From JBBQUN01 sp963698395 (lineage in GTDB: Bacteria; Actinomycetota; Acidimicrobiia; Acidimicrobiales; SZUA-35): a stretch of DNA of 64,000 nucleotides. The notes below the pieces were generated by a model. That model worked only from the letters and a program-made list of their open reading frames with translations. It had not been told where the DNA came from and searched no databases. The position numbers and the translations under genes were made by a program. Shown here in pieces: positions 21,292 through 30,199 of the stretch; position 1 is the first letter of the stretch, and each line of letters opens with the position of its first letter. The stretch spans positions 62,001 to 126,000 of the forward strand of contig CAVOQQ010000008.1 of the NCBI GenBank assembly GCA_963698395.1, given 5' to 3'.

Positions 21292-21882
21292 TGGGGCGCA
21301 ACGGTCACCGAAATCGACTCGTCCATGCCCGGCGATGACCTGATCGAGGAACCGGCCCCGGCCGGGACCCGGGCGATCGGCATCGTGGCCGACCGCGAGA
21401 CCGTCTTCGATTTCCTGGCCCAGATGGGGTTCGGTCGAGCCGGTTGGTACAGCTACGACCTGCTCGACAACCTCGGCCGACGAAGCGCCAAGACCATCAA
21501 CCCCGAGTGGCTGGTCGACCAGGCAGGTGCGTCCGTACCGGGCGGCCCGATCTCGTTCGTGGCTGCGGTGGTCGAGCGCCCCGTCGGCTATGTCCTTCGA
21601 CTCCCGCAGCGCAAAGCGCTTGGCTACACGGTGGACTTCGTCCTGGCCTACCGGCTCGACGAACTGACCTCGTCCGATGGGAGCGTCGGCACCAGACTGG
21701 TCAGTCGAGCGAAGGTCAGGATCGACGGACCGGGCGGGCGGCTGGCGTCGAGGTTGCTCCTCCTGGGCGACGGTGTGATGGTGCGCCGGCAGCTGCTCGG
21801 GATCAAGCAGCGCTGCGAGGCGTTGCCTCGCGAGATCCGGAGACTCGAACCGATCGTCTCCGAGAGGTCGACCGATGCCTGA
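21280..21882 (+). CDS. SRPBCC-family (START/Bet v1-like) protein
   Basis: A 200-residue protein with the pattern of uncharacterised actinobacterial SRPBCC proteins: HWGATVTEIDSSMPGDDLI, then ADRETVFDFLAQMGFGRAGW, then YSYDLLDNLGR, with a helical C-terminus ending in a run of basic residues. The fold binds hydrophobic ligands in a helix-grip cavity; the ligand is unknown. The ATG at 21280 is preferred because homologues begin near this HWGAT motif. It overlaps the next gene by eight bases, so it is probably translated together with the MpaB-type oxygenase. Confidence 0.75.
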   Translation: MFDHWGATVTEIDSSMPGDDLIEEPAPAGTRAIGIVADRETVFDFLAQMGFGRAGWYSYDLLDNLGRRSAKTINPEWLVDQAGASVPGGPISFVAAVVERPVGYVLRLPQRKALGYTVDFVLAYRLDELTSSDGSVGTRLVSRAKVRIDGPGGRLASRLLLLGDGVMVRRQLLGIKQRCEALPREIRRLEPIVSERSTDA

Positions 21883-22810
21883 CCTCGGTGCGTTGGAGCG
21901 CAACCTTCGGGATCCGATCGTGTCGGCGATGACCGGGTTGTTCTCCCACGGTCCGACCCCACTGGCCAACACCCTGGACTTCCGTGGCGATCCCGGTCTG
22001 TTGGGGCCGGACTCGGTGTCATGGCGGGTGCTCGGCGATGCGTCGGTCTTCATCGGCGGCATCCGAGCCCTGGTCATCCAGTCGGCGCACCCCGAGGTGG
22101 TTGCCGGTGTCGAGGATCATTCGACCTATCGATCCGATCCGCTCGGTCGCCTGTCTCGCACCTCGGTGTACGTCACCGAGACCACCTATGGCGCCATGCC
22201 CGAGGTCGAGGCGGCGGTGGCGGTCGTCCGCCGGGCGCATCGCCCCGTGAAGGGTGTCTCGGAACGAGACCGTCCCTACAGTGCCGGCCGCCCCGAGATG
22301 GCGGCCTGGGTGCACAACGTCTTGACCGACTCGTTTCTCGCCGCTTACCAGACGTTCGGACCCGAGCCGCTCGACGATGCCGACGCCGACCGATTCGTTG
22401 CCGAGCAGTCCCGCATCGGTGAGCTCCTCGGTGCCGACCCGCTACCGCAGGCAGCGCCCGATCTGGCAGCGTGGATTCTCGATCATCCCGACCGAGTGGC
22501 CACCAACGCCCAGGCGAACGCCATCAGCTTCTTGCGCGACCCGCCGCTGAGCCCACCGGTGAAGATCGGCTATCGGCTGTTGTTCGATGCCGCCGCCACC
22601 ACCATTCCCGCCGACATCCGACGCCAGCTCGGTGTCGAACCGGGCAAGCGTGCTCGCATGGTCGGCGAGAAGATGACCGGGGCGCTGCGTTGGGCGCTCG
22701 GCGCTTCACCGTCGTGGCAGCTCGCGTTGGTTCGCTGCGATGCGCCGATTCCCGAGGGCGTCTTTCGCCAACCACTGCCCGTCGTTGGCTCGGAGCCGAC
22801 GGATTCCTGA
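21875..22810 (+). CDS. MpaB/rubber-oxygenase-like protein (DUF2236)
   Basis: A 311-residue DUF2236 protein. The family motif is ALVIQSAHPEVVAGVEDHST followed by YRSDPLGRLSRT, and HxxxK/H-type heme ligands are expected in the helical bundle (H in VHNVLTDSFLAAY). It is related to the mycophenolic-acid enzyme MpaB and to latex-clearing protein, which are heme oxygenases, although most members are uncharacterised. The pairing with an SRPBCC lipid-binding protein suggests a hydrophobic substrate (inference). Start overlaps the SRPBCC stop; end is convergent with the next short-chain dehydrogenase, 23 bases away. Confidence 0.82.
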   Translation: MPDLGALERNLRDPIVSAMTGLFSHGPTPLANTLDFRGDPGLLGPDSVSWRVLGDASVFIGGIRALVIQSAHPEVVAGVEDHSTYRSDPLGRLSRTSVYVTETTYGAMPEVEAAVAVVRRAHRPVKGVSERDRPYSAGRPEMAAWVHNVLTDSFLAAYQTFGPEPLDDADADRFVAEQSRIGELLGADPLPQAAPDLAAWILDHPDRVATNAQANAISFLRDPPLSPPVKIGYRLLFDAAATTIPADIRRQLGVEPGKRARMVGEKMTGALRWALGASPSWQLALVRCDAPIPEGVFRQPLPVVGSEPTDS

Positions 22811-22833
22811 GGCGGTGGCCAAGCGCCGGCAGT

Positions 22834-23664
22834 TCAGGCCATCCGGTGAGCGTGGTCGGACTTGATCGCCTGAAGGCGACGTTCGACCAGCGGGATGAAC
22901 TCGTTCGGATGGGTGAGGATCCAGAACCGCTCGTTGCGGACGGCGTCCAGCACGAGATCGCCGACCTCGGCCGGATCCATGCCGCGGGCGAGTTCGTCGG
23001 AAAGGTTGTTCCAGAACTTCTCTTCCTGGACGCTCGTCTCGTGCTCGGGTAGATCGTCGGGGCGGTTGCGACTGCTCGTGGTGATGGCCGTGTCGACCGG
23101 GCCAGGGCAGAGCACGCTGGCTCGCACCGGTGACTTCGCGATCTTGAGCTCGATACGGACGGTGTCCATGAGCGCAACCACGCCGTGCTTGGCCACGTGG
23201 TAGGCGCCGAGCACCGGACCGGAGACCAAGCCCGCCATCGATGACGTTGCGGTGATGTGCCCCTCGCCCTGCTCCTTGAGGATCGGGAGGAAGGTGCGAA
23301 CGCCGTAGATGACGCTCCAGAGATCGACGTCGATGACCCATTTCCAGTCGTCGAGGCTCATCTCCTCGACGGCACCGCCGATGCCGACGCCGGCGTTGTT
23401 GGCAACGACATGGATCGCACCGAACTCGTCGAGTGCTGCTTGCGCAAGCGCCTGGATCTGCGCCTCGACGCTGACGTCGGTCGTCACACCGATCGCCCGG
23501 CGCCCGGCCGCAGTCAGGTCGTTGACGGCAGCGTCGAGACGGTCGGCCTCGATATCGGCCAAGACCACCGACATCCCCGCGTCGGCGAACGAATGGGCCA
23601 TGGCGAGCCCCATACCGCTCGCTGCCCCGGTGACCACTGCCGTCTTCCCGTCTACGTCGTACAT
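22834..23664 (-). CDS. short-chain dehydrogenase/reductase
   Basis: A 276-residue classical SDR. The cofactor motif is TGAASGMG, D-I at LADIEADRLD suggests NAD(H) preference, NNAG is in VVANNAGVG, and the catalytic Ser and YxxxK are in ATSSMAG and YHVAKHG. PGPVDT follows. The C-terminus carries WILTHPNEFIPLVERRLQAI, typical of actinobacterial SDRs acting on hydrophobic alcohols or steroids. The substrate is unknown. It is a stand-alone gene divergent from the RidA gene. Confidence 0.88.
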   Translation of the reverse strand: MYDVDGKTAVVTGAASGMGLAMAHSFADAGMSVVLADIEADRLDAAVNDLTAAGRRAIGVTTDVSVEAQIQALAQAALDEFGAIHVVANNAGVGIGGAVEEMSLDDWKWVIDVDLWSVIYGVRTFLPILKEQGEGHITATSSMAGLVSGPVLGAYHVAKHGVVALMDTVRIELKIAKSPVRASVLCPGPVDTAITTSSRNRPDDLPEHETSVQEEKFWNNLSDELARGMDPAEVGDLVLDAVRNERFWILTHPNEFIPLVERRLQAIKSDHAHRMA

Positions 23665-23783
23665 GGCCGCATCCTGCCACGAATCGGCGTGCGCTCGAAT
23701 TCCTCGACGTACCGGCTGGGCAGGGTGCCTGTTCGTCAGCCAGGATGACCGGCGACGAACAACAGCCCGACGTGGAGGAACGA

Positions 23784-24146
23784 ATGTCCAACGACGCGAC
23801 CATCAGCCGAATCGGCACCAACGCACGGATGAGCCGGGCGGTGACGCACCGGGGTGTGGTGTATCTGGCGGGTCAGGTCGCCGCCGACCCCGACGCCGAC
23901 GTCGCCGAGCAGACGCGCTCGACCTTGGCGCGGGTCGAGGCCGCTCTCGCCGATGCGGGCTCCAGCCCGTCGCAGCTGCTGTCGGCGACCATTTACCTTC
24001 GGGACATCGACCGTGACTTCTCGTCGATGAACGAGGTGTGGGATGCCTGGGTGCCAAAGAGCTGTGCGCCGGCTCGTGCCTGCGTCGAGGCGCACATGGC
24101 TCGGTCGAGTCTCCTCGTCGAGATCAGCGTGATCGCTGCTTGCTGA
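23784..24146 (+). CDS. RidA/YjgF-family enamine/imine deaminase-like protein
   Basis: A 120-residue RidA-fold protein. Segments AVTHRGVVYLAGQVAAD, EQTRSTLARVEAALADAGSS, SATIYLRDI and CVEAHMARSSLLVEISVIA match the YjgF/YER057c/UK114 family. The catalytic Arg equivalent (R105 in E. coli RidA) is not clearly conserved: ARACVEAHMA carries the Ala-Arg just before. The protein may therefore be one of the non-archetypal groups. The ATG at 23784 with GGAGG five bases upstream is preferred over an upstream start. Its end overlaps the convergent VOC-Nudix gene by 23 bases. Confidence 0.82.
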   Translation: MSNDATISRIGTNARMSRAVTHRGVVYLAGQVAADPDADVAEQTRSTLARVEAALADAGSSPSQLLSATIYLRDIDRDFSSMNEVWDAWVPKSCAPARACVEAHMARSSLLVEISVIAAC

Positions 24147-25173
24147 GGGTGGGCGACGGCGCAACCGTCGTGATCACGTCGCCGGGCACGAAGACACCGG
24201 CTTCGAATCGGCGCGTCGCTTCGACCGCGTGCGGTCCGCGTAGGCCGCCGTTGGCCGAGAGACGAGCGATCTCGGCCGCCGTCAGCCACAGCAGCTCCGG
24301 GTGTTCGTCGGTCGGTGTGAGGGTTCCCCCAACGGCCGTTGCTGCGAAGACGAAGTTGACCCCGTAGGTGCCCTCGTTGGTGAGGGCGCTGTGGAAGACA
24401 CCGATGAGGCCATCGAGTTCGACGACGAGCCCGGTCTCTTCGAGGGTTTCCCTGATCGCAGCGGCAGGGATGGACTCGTTCGGTTCGAGCTTTCCCGCCG
24501 GTAGAGCGAACCGATGCCGGGCGCTCGCCTTTGTCTCACGAACGAGCAGATACTTGCCGCGCCCGTCGTGCACGAGGCAGCCGCTACCGATGAACACGTC
24601 GATCGCATCGAGCGCTGCCGGCTCGGCACCCGGGACATGGTCAGCGATCTCGGTGGCGGTGGCAGCGACGTGGCGCTGGTAGTCACCCGTCGGCCAGTAG
24701 CGGACCGGGCTGAGGTCGTCGGCATCGACCAGGTCGTGTTTGATCTGGTCGTAGTCATAGCAGTTGAGCTCGAAACGGTTGCCCCAAGGATCGGACAGGT
24801 CGAAGGCCCAGCAGAGATCGAAGTCGATCAGGTCGTTGGCCTCCAACGGCGCTCCCTGGGGACTGTTGATCGCTCCGGGAAGCGAACGGGCGAAGGCGAT
24901 GAACGTCGTGGCGTCGGTGCTGAAGGCGACACCGTTCTCCTGGGCGACCATCGGTTGGTGCTCGTTCGCCTCGAACAAGGCAAGCATCGTCTCGCCCCCG
25001 TCAGCAGAAATCTGCAGCGGTCCGCCGTCGACGCCCTCTGCCCAGAAGGCGTAGGCCTGGACTGGCTCGAAACCGAGATGCTCGGCATACCACGCCGCTG
25101 CCTCCGCACGGTTCGGGACCCGAAGGTGCACATGATCGAGCGTGCCGATTCGGAATCTCGCCTCGTCTGCCAC
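24124..25173 (-). CDS. fusion of a VOC (glyoxalase-like) domain and a Nudix hydrolase
   Basis: A 349-residue two-domain protein. Residues about 8-145 form a VOC/glyoxalase domain: LDHVHLRVPNRAEAAAWYAE, LGFEP, and ending DPWGNRFELNCYDYDQ. About 185-330 form a Nudix hydrolase with an intact Nudix box, GKLEPNESIPAAAIRETLEE then TGL (GX5EX7REUXEEXGU), and Nudix-like RHRFALPAG before it. VOC proteins bind a metal and act on small oxygenated molecules; Nudix enzymes cleave nucleoside-diphosphate-X bonds. The frame is continuous with no stop or indel at the junction, so the fusion is real in this sequence. The GTG at 25173 is the start. The reaction is unknown. Confidence 0.85.
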   Translation of the reverse strand: MADEARFRIGTLDHVHLRVPNRAEAAAWYAEHLGFEPVQAYAFWAEGVDGGPLQISADGGETMLALFEANEHQPMVAQENGVAFSTDATTFIAFARSLPGAINSPQGAPLEANDLIDFDLCWAFDLSDPWGNRFELNCYDYDQIKHDLVDADDLSPVRYWPTGDYQRHVAATATEIADHVPGAEPAALDAIDVFIGSGCLVHDGRGKYLLVRETKASARHRFALPAGKLEPNESIPAAAIRETLEETGLVVELDGLIGVFHSALTNEGTYGVNFVFAATAVGGTLTPTDEHPELLWLTAAEIARLSANGGLRGPHAVEATRRFEAGVFVPGDVITTVAPSPTLSKQRSR

Positions 25174-25282
25174 GCCGCCAACCTAGACGCCTCGGTGTAC
25201 CTGACACCCGGCATCTGCGCCAGGTACCTTGGTCGAGGGCATCGCCGCCGATGTCCGGTCGTTGGCTGCGAAAGGCATTGTC

Positions 25283-25789
25283 GTGAACCAGGAGTCTCGG
25301 ATCGATCGACCCGTCCTGCCCGAGGGCTACGGCGTTCCCGAAAGTGACGAAGGCGTTCTGGCCTGGGAGCAGGTGGTCGAGCGCCTCACCGAGTCGACCC
25401 AGTACTGGATGGCCACCACCCGTCCGGACGGGCGGCCGCACGTGGTGCCTCGCTGGGGTGCGTGGATCGATGGGCACCTCTGGTACGACGGTTCCCCCGA
25501 CACGCTGCATGCCCGCAATCTGGCGAACAACCCGGCATGCGTCCTCCACCTCGAGGATGGCTGGAAGGCCGTGATCGTCGAAGGCACGTCGGGGCCGTCC
25601 GACTCGCCCGGTCTGGAGTTCGGCGCCCGTATCGCCGAGGCCCTGGCTGCCAAGTACGGCGCCAGGGGCTACTCGCCGGAGCCCGATGCCTGGGAGGGGC
25701 CGGGGGCCGGTGGACTCATGAAGTTCACGCCAGTGAAGTCCCTGGCGTGGTTCGACTTCCCCAACGACGTCACCCGCTTCAGGTTCTGA
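25283..25789 (+). CDS. pyridoxamine 5'-phosphate oxidase-fold (PPOX/F420-type) protein
   Basis: A 168-residue split-barrel flavoprotein: YWMATTRPDGRPHVVPRWGA, LWYDGSPDTLHARNLANNPA, VLHLEDGWKAVIVEG, and C-terminal LMKFTPVKSLAWFDFP. The pattern is that of the F420- or FMN-binding PPOX superfamily common in Actinobacteria; the cofactor cannot be told from sequence alone. I chose the GTG at 25283 (AAAGG seven bases upstream), which trims a non-conserved extension. It is monocistronic and divergent from the VOC-Nudix fusion. Confidence 0.8.
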   Translation: MNQESRIDRPVLPEGYGVPESDEGVLAWEQVVERLTESTQYWMATTRPDGRPHVVPRWGAWIDGHLWYDGSPDTLHARNLANNPACVLHLEDGWKAVIVEGTSGPSDSPGLEFGARIAEALAAKYGARGYSPEPDAWEGPGAGGLMKFTPVKSLAWFDFPNDVTRFRF

Positions 25790-25891
25790 ATCGGCGATCG
25801 ACCTGTTCGCCCTTCAGCGGAGCGACCATCGCGCCCTCCATGGGACGAGCGATACCTTGGCGTTCCGCGATCGGACGGAGAGATCGAGCAC

Positions 25892-26280
25892 ATGAGCCAC
25901 GAGATCGACGCCCTTCGAGCCGCACTCGGCGAGCATCCCGTCGCACCCCTTGCTCGGTTGCCAACGCCGATCCACCGGCTCGACAGCTTCCGACGGGTTC
26001 TCGACGGCCCCGAACTGGATCAAGCGTGATGATCTCACCGGCCTCGAGGGTGGCGGCAACAAGACGCGCAAGCTGGAGTACCTCGTGGGCGACGCGATCG
26101 CGGTTGGGGCCGACAAGCTCGTCACCGTTGGTGCGATCCAGTCGAACCACTTCCGGGCGGAGCGTCCGAACACCTGCTGTGAACCTTCGGCTACATGGGC
26201 TGTGCCGCCGAGATCTTCGAACAAACCGCAGCCACCGGCATCCGCTTCGATCACCTCGTTCATTGCACCGGAAGGGCGCC
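25892..26280 (+). pseudogene. D-cysteine desulfhydrase / ACC deaminase-like gene, decayed
   Basis: Pieces of one PLP tryptophan-synthase-beta-fold enzyme lie in three frames. The first (25892 to about 26008) gives PVAPLARLPTPIHRLDSF. After an extra C near 26008-26011, frame two gives NWIKRDDLTGLEGGGNKTRK, with the PLP-lysine motif GNKTRKLEYL, and then VTVGAIQSNH. About 100 residues of the family are then missing, and the third frame gives GYMGCAAEIFEQTAATGIRF followed by DHLVHCTG. The remainder of the C-terminus is absent; the convergent SDR begins there. Because of the internal deletion this is a true pseudogene, unlike the single-base shifts elsewhere. Confidence 0.8.
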
Positions 26281-26290
26281 GGCGAGGAGG

Positions 26291-27229
26291 TCACCGGGCG
26301 GCGACGGCGGCGGCGACGTCGATCGTCAGACCGGTCTCGGCCTCGGCGACCTTCCAGAGGGTCTCGATGGCGTCGTCGCTGCCCGGTCGGACCAGCGGTT
26401 TGCGAACCGGCGGGCCATTGGTGCCGAACAGCGGGCCGTAGTAGCCGCCGCCCGGTGCCTCGGGGTCGGTGGCGGCTCGCAGCTGACTGAGGGCGCCACG
26501 GTCGGTGGACATACCGACGACCTTGACCAGCTTCTCCGACATCGTGCCGAGTACGCCGGCGCTTCCGTGCGACTGGGTCGTCGTCTGGAGATCGGAGTTG
26601 GTCAGGCCCGGTTGCGCCGAGAGCGCCTTGGCGTCGAGCCCGGCGGCATCGAAGCGTTGCTGGAGTCCGACCGCGAGGTGGCGCATGGCCAGTTTCGTCT
26701 GGCCGTACATGCGCCACTCGTCGAAGTTCTTGCGCATGTGCGGGTCGGTCGGGTCGATGGCCTTGCCGGTGTGCTGGGCGGTGCTCGACAGCGTCACGAT
26801 CCGAGCGCCCGGGGTGGCGACGATGGTGGGCAGGAGTCGCGAGATCAGCGCCCAGTGTCCGAGCACGTTGATGCCCATCTGGGTGTCGAAGCCGTCTTCG
26901 GTCGTGCCCTGCGGCAGCGCCATCACGCCGGCGTTGCACATGAGGATGTCGATGCGATCGTGCGCGGCAGCGATGGCCGTGGCAGCCGACTCGACCGATG
27001 CCAGTGAGGCGAGGTCGAGCTCGACGATCTCGAGTGAGGCGTCGGGATGGGCGGCGAGGATCTCGGCGTGGGCGTCGGCCGCCTTGGCCTGGTTGCGCGC
27101 GGCCATGACGACGTGCGCGCCCTTGCCGGCAAGCGCCTTGGCGGAGGCGAGACCGAGCCCGCCGTTTGCTCCGGTGACGACGGCGACCTTGCCGTGAAGG
27201 TCGGGAATGTCGGTTGCGGTCCAGCTCAT
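26291..27229 (-). CDS. short-chain dehydrogenase, retinol-dehydrogenase/protochlorophyllide-reductase-like
   Basis: A 312-residue SDR of the longer type: TGANGGLGLASAKALAGKGA, MAARNQAKA, VELDLASLASV, MCNAGVM, LSSTAQHTG, and YGQTKLAM as the YxxxK site. The RN after the second strand suggests NADPH. The C-terminal extension GGYYGPLFGTNGPPVRKP is characteristic of actinobacterial oxidoreductases of the WWOX/retinol dehydrogenase-like group. The ATG at 27229 is the start; the longer open frame upstream is not coding-like. The substrate is unknown. Confidence 0.88.
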   Translation of the reverse strand: MSWTATDIPDLHGKVAVVTGANGGLGLASAKALAGKGAHVVMAARNQAKAADAHAEILAAHPDASLEIVELDLASLASVESAATAIAAAHDRIDILMCNAGVMALPQGTTEDGFDTQMGINVLGHWALISRLLPTIVATPGARIVTLSSTAQHTGKAIDPTDPHMRKNFDEWRMYGQTKLAMRHLAVGLQQRFDAAGLDAKALSAQPGLTNSDLQTTTQSHGSAGVLGTMSEKLVKVVGMSTDRGALSQLRAATDPEAPGGGYYGPLFGTNGPPVRKPLVRPGSDDAIETLWKVAEAETGLTIDVAAAVAAR

Positions 27230-27538
27230 GTGGGGCCTCGTGAAGTCCTGTCGGGGTCGGGCAGTGCCGCCCGAAGACGATGGCGACGAGAGCCACCGTA
27301 CCGAGCATCGACGGACTGCCGACTCGCCGATTGCGCCAACCGATACGCACCTTGCGCCAATCCGTCCGGGCGATCGGTGCCGGTGGTCCACCGGCCGAAC
27401 CCGACGTTCCGCTCTGACGGCCGAATCGGCTGACGGAAGTCCCGATGTGGGCCTCGACCCACGAGTCGAGCACGATGGTGGAGCCCGGCGACGGTCGCAA
27501 CCCCGTCGGTCGCTGGTCGACGACAAGAGGAGCTGACG
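27230..27538. other. 309-base divergent intergenic region with operator-like repeats
   Basis: No gene is seen here. Two exact TTGCGCCAA direct repeats start 21 bases apart (27331 and 27352), about two helical turns. A perfect 17-base palindrome, GCCGGTGG-T-CCACCGGC, lies at 27379-27395. Both sit between the divergent SDR and PPOX genes and look like regulator-binding sites, though the regulator is unknown. Confidence 0.4.
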
Positions 27539-27961
27539 ATGGAACTGACTGATGCACTGGCGTGGGTTGCTGGGCAGAAACATGGCGTCCTCATCACCAT
27601 TCGCGCCGACGGGCGGCCACAGTCGAGCGATGTCGTCTACCTCGTCGAGGACGGCCGCGTGGGTGTCTCGATCACCGCGGATCGGGCCAAGACCGCGAAC
27701 ATGCGGCGCGACCATCGGGTGGTGTTGCACATCAGCGATCCGGCTCAGTGGTCCTACGTTGCCCTCGACGGCACGGTCGAGCTGACGGCGATCACCGTTG
27801 CCACCGACGATGAGGTCAACGACGCGCTCGCTGACTACTACGAGCGCGTGTCCGGTGCCCCACATCCGGACTGGCCGACATTCCGACAGGCCATGGTCGA
27901 CGAGCAACGACTCCTTGCCTGGTTCACGCCGACCTCGGCCGTCGGGCAGATCAAGCCCTAG
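27539..27961 (+). CDS. F420-dependent PPOX-class oxidoreductase-like protein
   Basis: A 140-residue split-barrel protein. GVLITIRADGRPQSSDVVYL, GVSITADRAKTANMRRD and the DPAQWSYVALDGTVEL stretch match the actinobacterial F420-dependent PPOX group. It ends at a C-terminal WFTPTSAVGQIKP. Such proteins reduce unsaturated or quinone-type substrates with F420H2; the actual substrate is unknown. The ATG at 27539 is preceded by AGAGGAG. It is the second PPOX-fold gene in 2.3 kb. Confidence 0.82.
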   Translation: MELTDALAWVAGQKHGVLITIRADGRPQSSDVVYLVEDGRVGVSITADRAKTANMRRDHRVVLHISDPAQWSYVALDGTVELTAITVATDDEVNDALADYYERVSGAPHPDWPTFRQAMVDEQRLLAWFTPTSAVGQIKP

Positions 27962-28181
27962 CCGATCAGCCGCCGGGGCCCACGCCGATCCGTCACCGGA
28001 TCGGGGAACTCGCCCGTCCGAAGACTGGTCGCGAGGCGTGGATCTGGCGGTGTCGAGCCGTCGGCATGAGCTGGACGACTGGACGAATCCGAGTCGTGGC
28101 GCCAAGGATGCAAGAATGCTCTCCGTGTACATCGAGGGCAATCGCCCTCTCGCCGTGCAACAACCCGAGGGGAGCGCAGGC

Positions 28182-28958
28182 ATGACGACAACCGAGCACG
28201 AGACGCAACAGTACGGCCGCCACGAGGACGAGGCGGCTGTCGTGGGCCCGACGATCCAAGGGTCGGTGCGCCCAGATCTGCGGCCGAGTGGTGTGAACCA
28301 TCTGGCGATCGCCACCACCGACATGAAGACGCAGCTGACGTATTGGGCCGAGGTTCTCGGTTGTCCGACCAAGGCGCTCTACTGGATGCACGGGGTGGAG
28401 AACACCTACCACGGCTTCGTCGAACTCTCGCCAGAGTCGTACGTCGCCTTCGTGCAGCATCCCGACAATCCAACGGAGGTCCAGTTCGGCGTCACCCATG
28501 CCGGGAACCCGGGCGCCCCCGTGACCGCCGGGGCAACGCAGCACATCGCACTCCATGTCGACACACTCGACGACGTGCTCGCCATGCGTGACCGCATCCG
28601 ATCGAATGGGGTCCAGGTGATGGGCCCGATCGATCATGGGTTCTGTCAGTCGATCTACTTTGCGGGACCCGAGGGCCTGAGCCTCGAGGTGTGCTGCGGA
28701 CGTGCCATCGACGAACGTCAGTGGATCGACCCCGACGTGCAGGCGCGCTGTGGCATCGACACAGTCGAGCTGGCGGCCTTGGTGTCGCCGAGCCCACTTC
28801 ACGTCGAGAACACGCCGGTTTCGCAACCCTCGGCGTCGACGGGCGCTCCACAGATGCACTATCCACCGGAGGTGTATCGGCGGCTCATGGGCGCCGCCGA
28901 TGGCGATATGTGGAGCAAGGCGAGCGAGACGACACCACCCGTCCCGCTGCCCGACTGA
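28182..28958 (+). CDS. VOC-family extradiol dioxygenase-like / glyoxalase protein
   Basis: A 258-residue VOC protein: GVNHLAIATTDMKTQLTYWA, EVLGCPTKALYWMHGVEN, HIALHVDTLDDVLAMRDRI, and the closing metal ligand segment GPEGLSLEVCCG. The ligands H (NHLA), H (HIAL) and E (SLEV) of the fold are visible. The C-terminal 60 residues form a proline-rich tail ending YPPEVYRRLMGAADGDMW, seen in proteins next to ring-hydroxylating systems. The ATG at 28182 (GGGGAG upstream) is the start. It precedes an FAD monooxygenase by three bases, which suggests aromatic-compound degradation (inference). Confidence 0.78.
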   Translation: MTTTEHETQQYGRHEDEAAVVGPTIQGSVRPDLRPSGVNHLAIATTDMKTQLTYWAEVLGCPTKALYWMHGVENTYHGFVELSPESYVAFVQHPDNPTEVQFGVTHAGNPGAPVTAGATQHIALHVDTLDDVLAMRDRIRSNGVQVMGPIDHGFCQSIYFAGPEGLSLEVCCGRAIDERQWIDPDVQARCGIDTVELAALVSPSPLHVENTPVSQPSASTGAPQMHYPPEVYRRLMGAADGDMWSKASETTPPVPLPD

Positions 28959-28961
28959 GCC

Positions 28962-30159
28962 ATGAAGGTCGTCATCGTCGGGGCTGGAATCGGCGGACTG
29001 GCTGCTGGCGGGCCTGCTGCACCGGGGCGGACACGAGGTCGAGATCATCGAGAAATCGAGCGCCTTCGGCGAGGTCGGCGCCGGGATCCAGATCAGTCCG
29101 AACGGCGCCCGAGTCATCGCCGAACTCGGTCTCGCCGACGCCTTGGCGGAGGTGGGGACGACGCCGGAACGCATCGTGTTGCGCCGTTGGGAAGACGATC
29201 GCGAGTTGCTGGTTCGTCCCCTCGGGGACGCCCCGCTGCGGCGCTATGGCATGCCGTACTTCAACGTGTATCGACCGGACCTGATCGAGGTACTCGCTCG
29301 GTCCGTCGATGGGGTTGCCCGCCGTTTCGGTACCTCGGTTCTCGACGCTCGAACCAGCGATGAGTGCGCCGTGGTCGACCTCGACACCGGTGAACAGCTC
29401 GAGGCCGATGTGGTGATCGGGGCCGACGGGATCAACTCGGTCGTGCGCGGTGCGCTGTTCGGCGACCATCCAACTCGGTTCACCGGATGGGTTGCCTACC
29501 GAGCGCTGATCCCACGCGAAGAGGTTGCACACCTGCGGATCGAGGTCGGCAATCGCCTCGGCCCCAATGCGCATCTCGTCAGCTACTTCGTCGGAGCGAA
29601 TCAGCGATACCTGAACCTGGTGTGTGTCGTGCACGAACCCGACTGGAGCGTCGAGTCGTGGACCGAACCCGGAGACGTGGCCACCTTGCGCTCGTACTTC
29701 TCCGGCTGGTCTCCTCAGCTCCAGTCGATCCTCGATCTCGTCGAGGCGCCGATCTTCAAGTGGGCGCTCCACGACCGCACGCCCCTGGACCGATGGACGA
29801 ACGGGCGCATTGCGCTGCTCGGCGACGCTTGCCATCCGATGGTGCCGTTCATGGCCCAGGGTGCGTGCCAGGCACTCGAGGACGCGGCCGTTCTCGCCCG
29901 TTGTCTCGACCTTCCCGAAGGATCCGATGTCGCCTCCGCCCTCGCCACCTATGAGGCCACCCGCAGACCGCGTGCAAGCGCGATGCAGGCGCGGTCGTTC
30001 GACAATGCCACCGTGTATCACCACCCCGACGGCGACGAGCAGGAACAGCGGGACCGCTTCTTTGCCGGGCTTGCCGAGCAGGGGGAGGGAGGCGGACTCG
30101 GCGCCATGGACTCGGTCTATGGCCACGACCCCTTCGCCACGGACTTGGTGACGCCGTAG
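28962..30159 (+). CDS. FAD-dependent aromatic monooxygenase (salicylate-hydroxylase-like), one-base shift near its start
   Basis: The N-terminus MKVVIVGAGIGGLAAGG is in one frame, and the rest (LLHRGGHEVEIIEKSSAFGE onwards) is one base out. Removing one G from GGG at 29010-29012 restores a continuous 398-residue protein. It has the GxGxxG FAD motif, VVIGADGINSVVRGAL (DG motif) and the second FAD motif in LLGDACHPMVPFMAQGACQA. This is the pattern of single-component FAD monooxygenases such as salicylate 1-hydroxylase. It hydroxylates an aromatic acid using NAD(P)H and O2. Lying three bases after the VOC gene, it probably shares its transcript. The shift may be an assembly error; otherwise the gene is inactive. 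Confidence 0.8.
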
Positions 30160-30199
30160 CCGATGTCCCGAAGTGGACCGGGATCCGTCGGTCGACGAA

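Noticed and set aside
20303..22077. Long minus-strand and plus-strand open frames covering the FGE/SRPBCC area
   Set aside because: They are extensions of the real frames into the opposite gene's antisense; family-like sequence exists only within the annotated limits.
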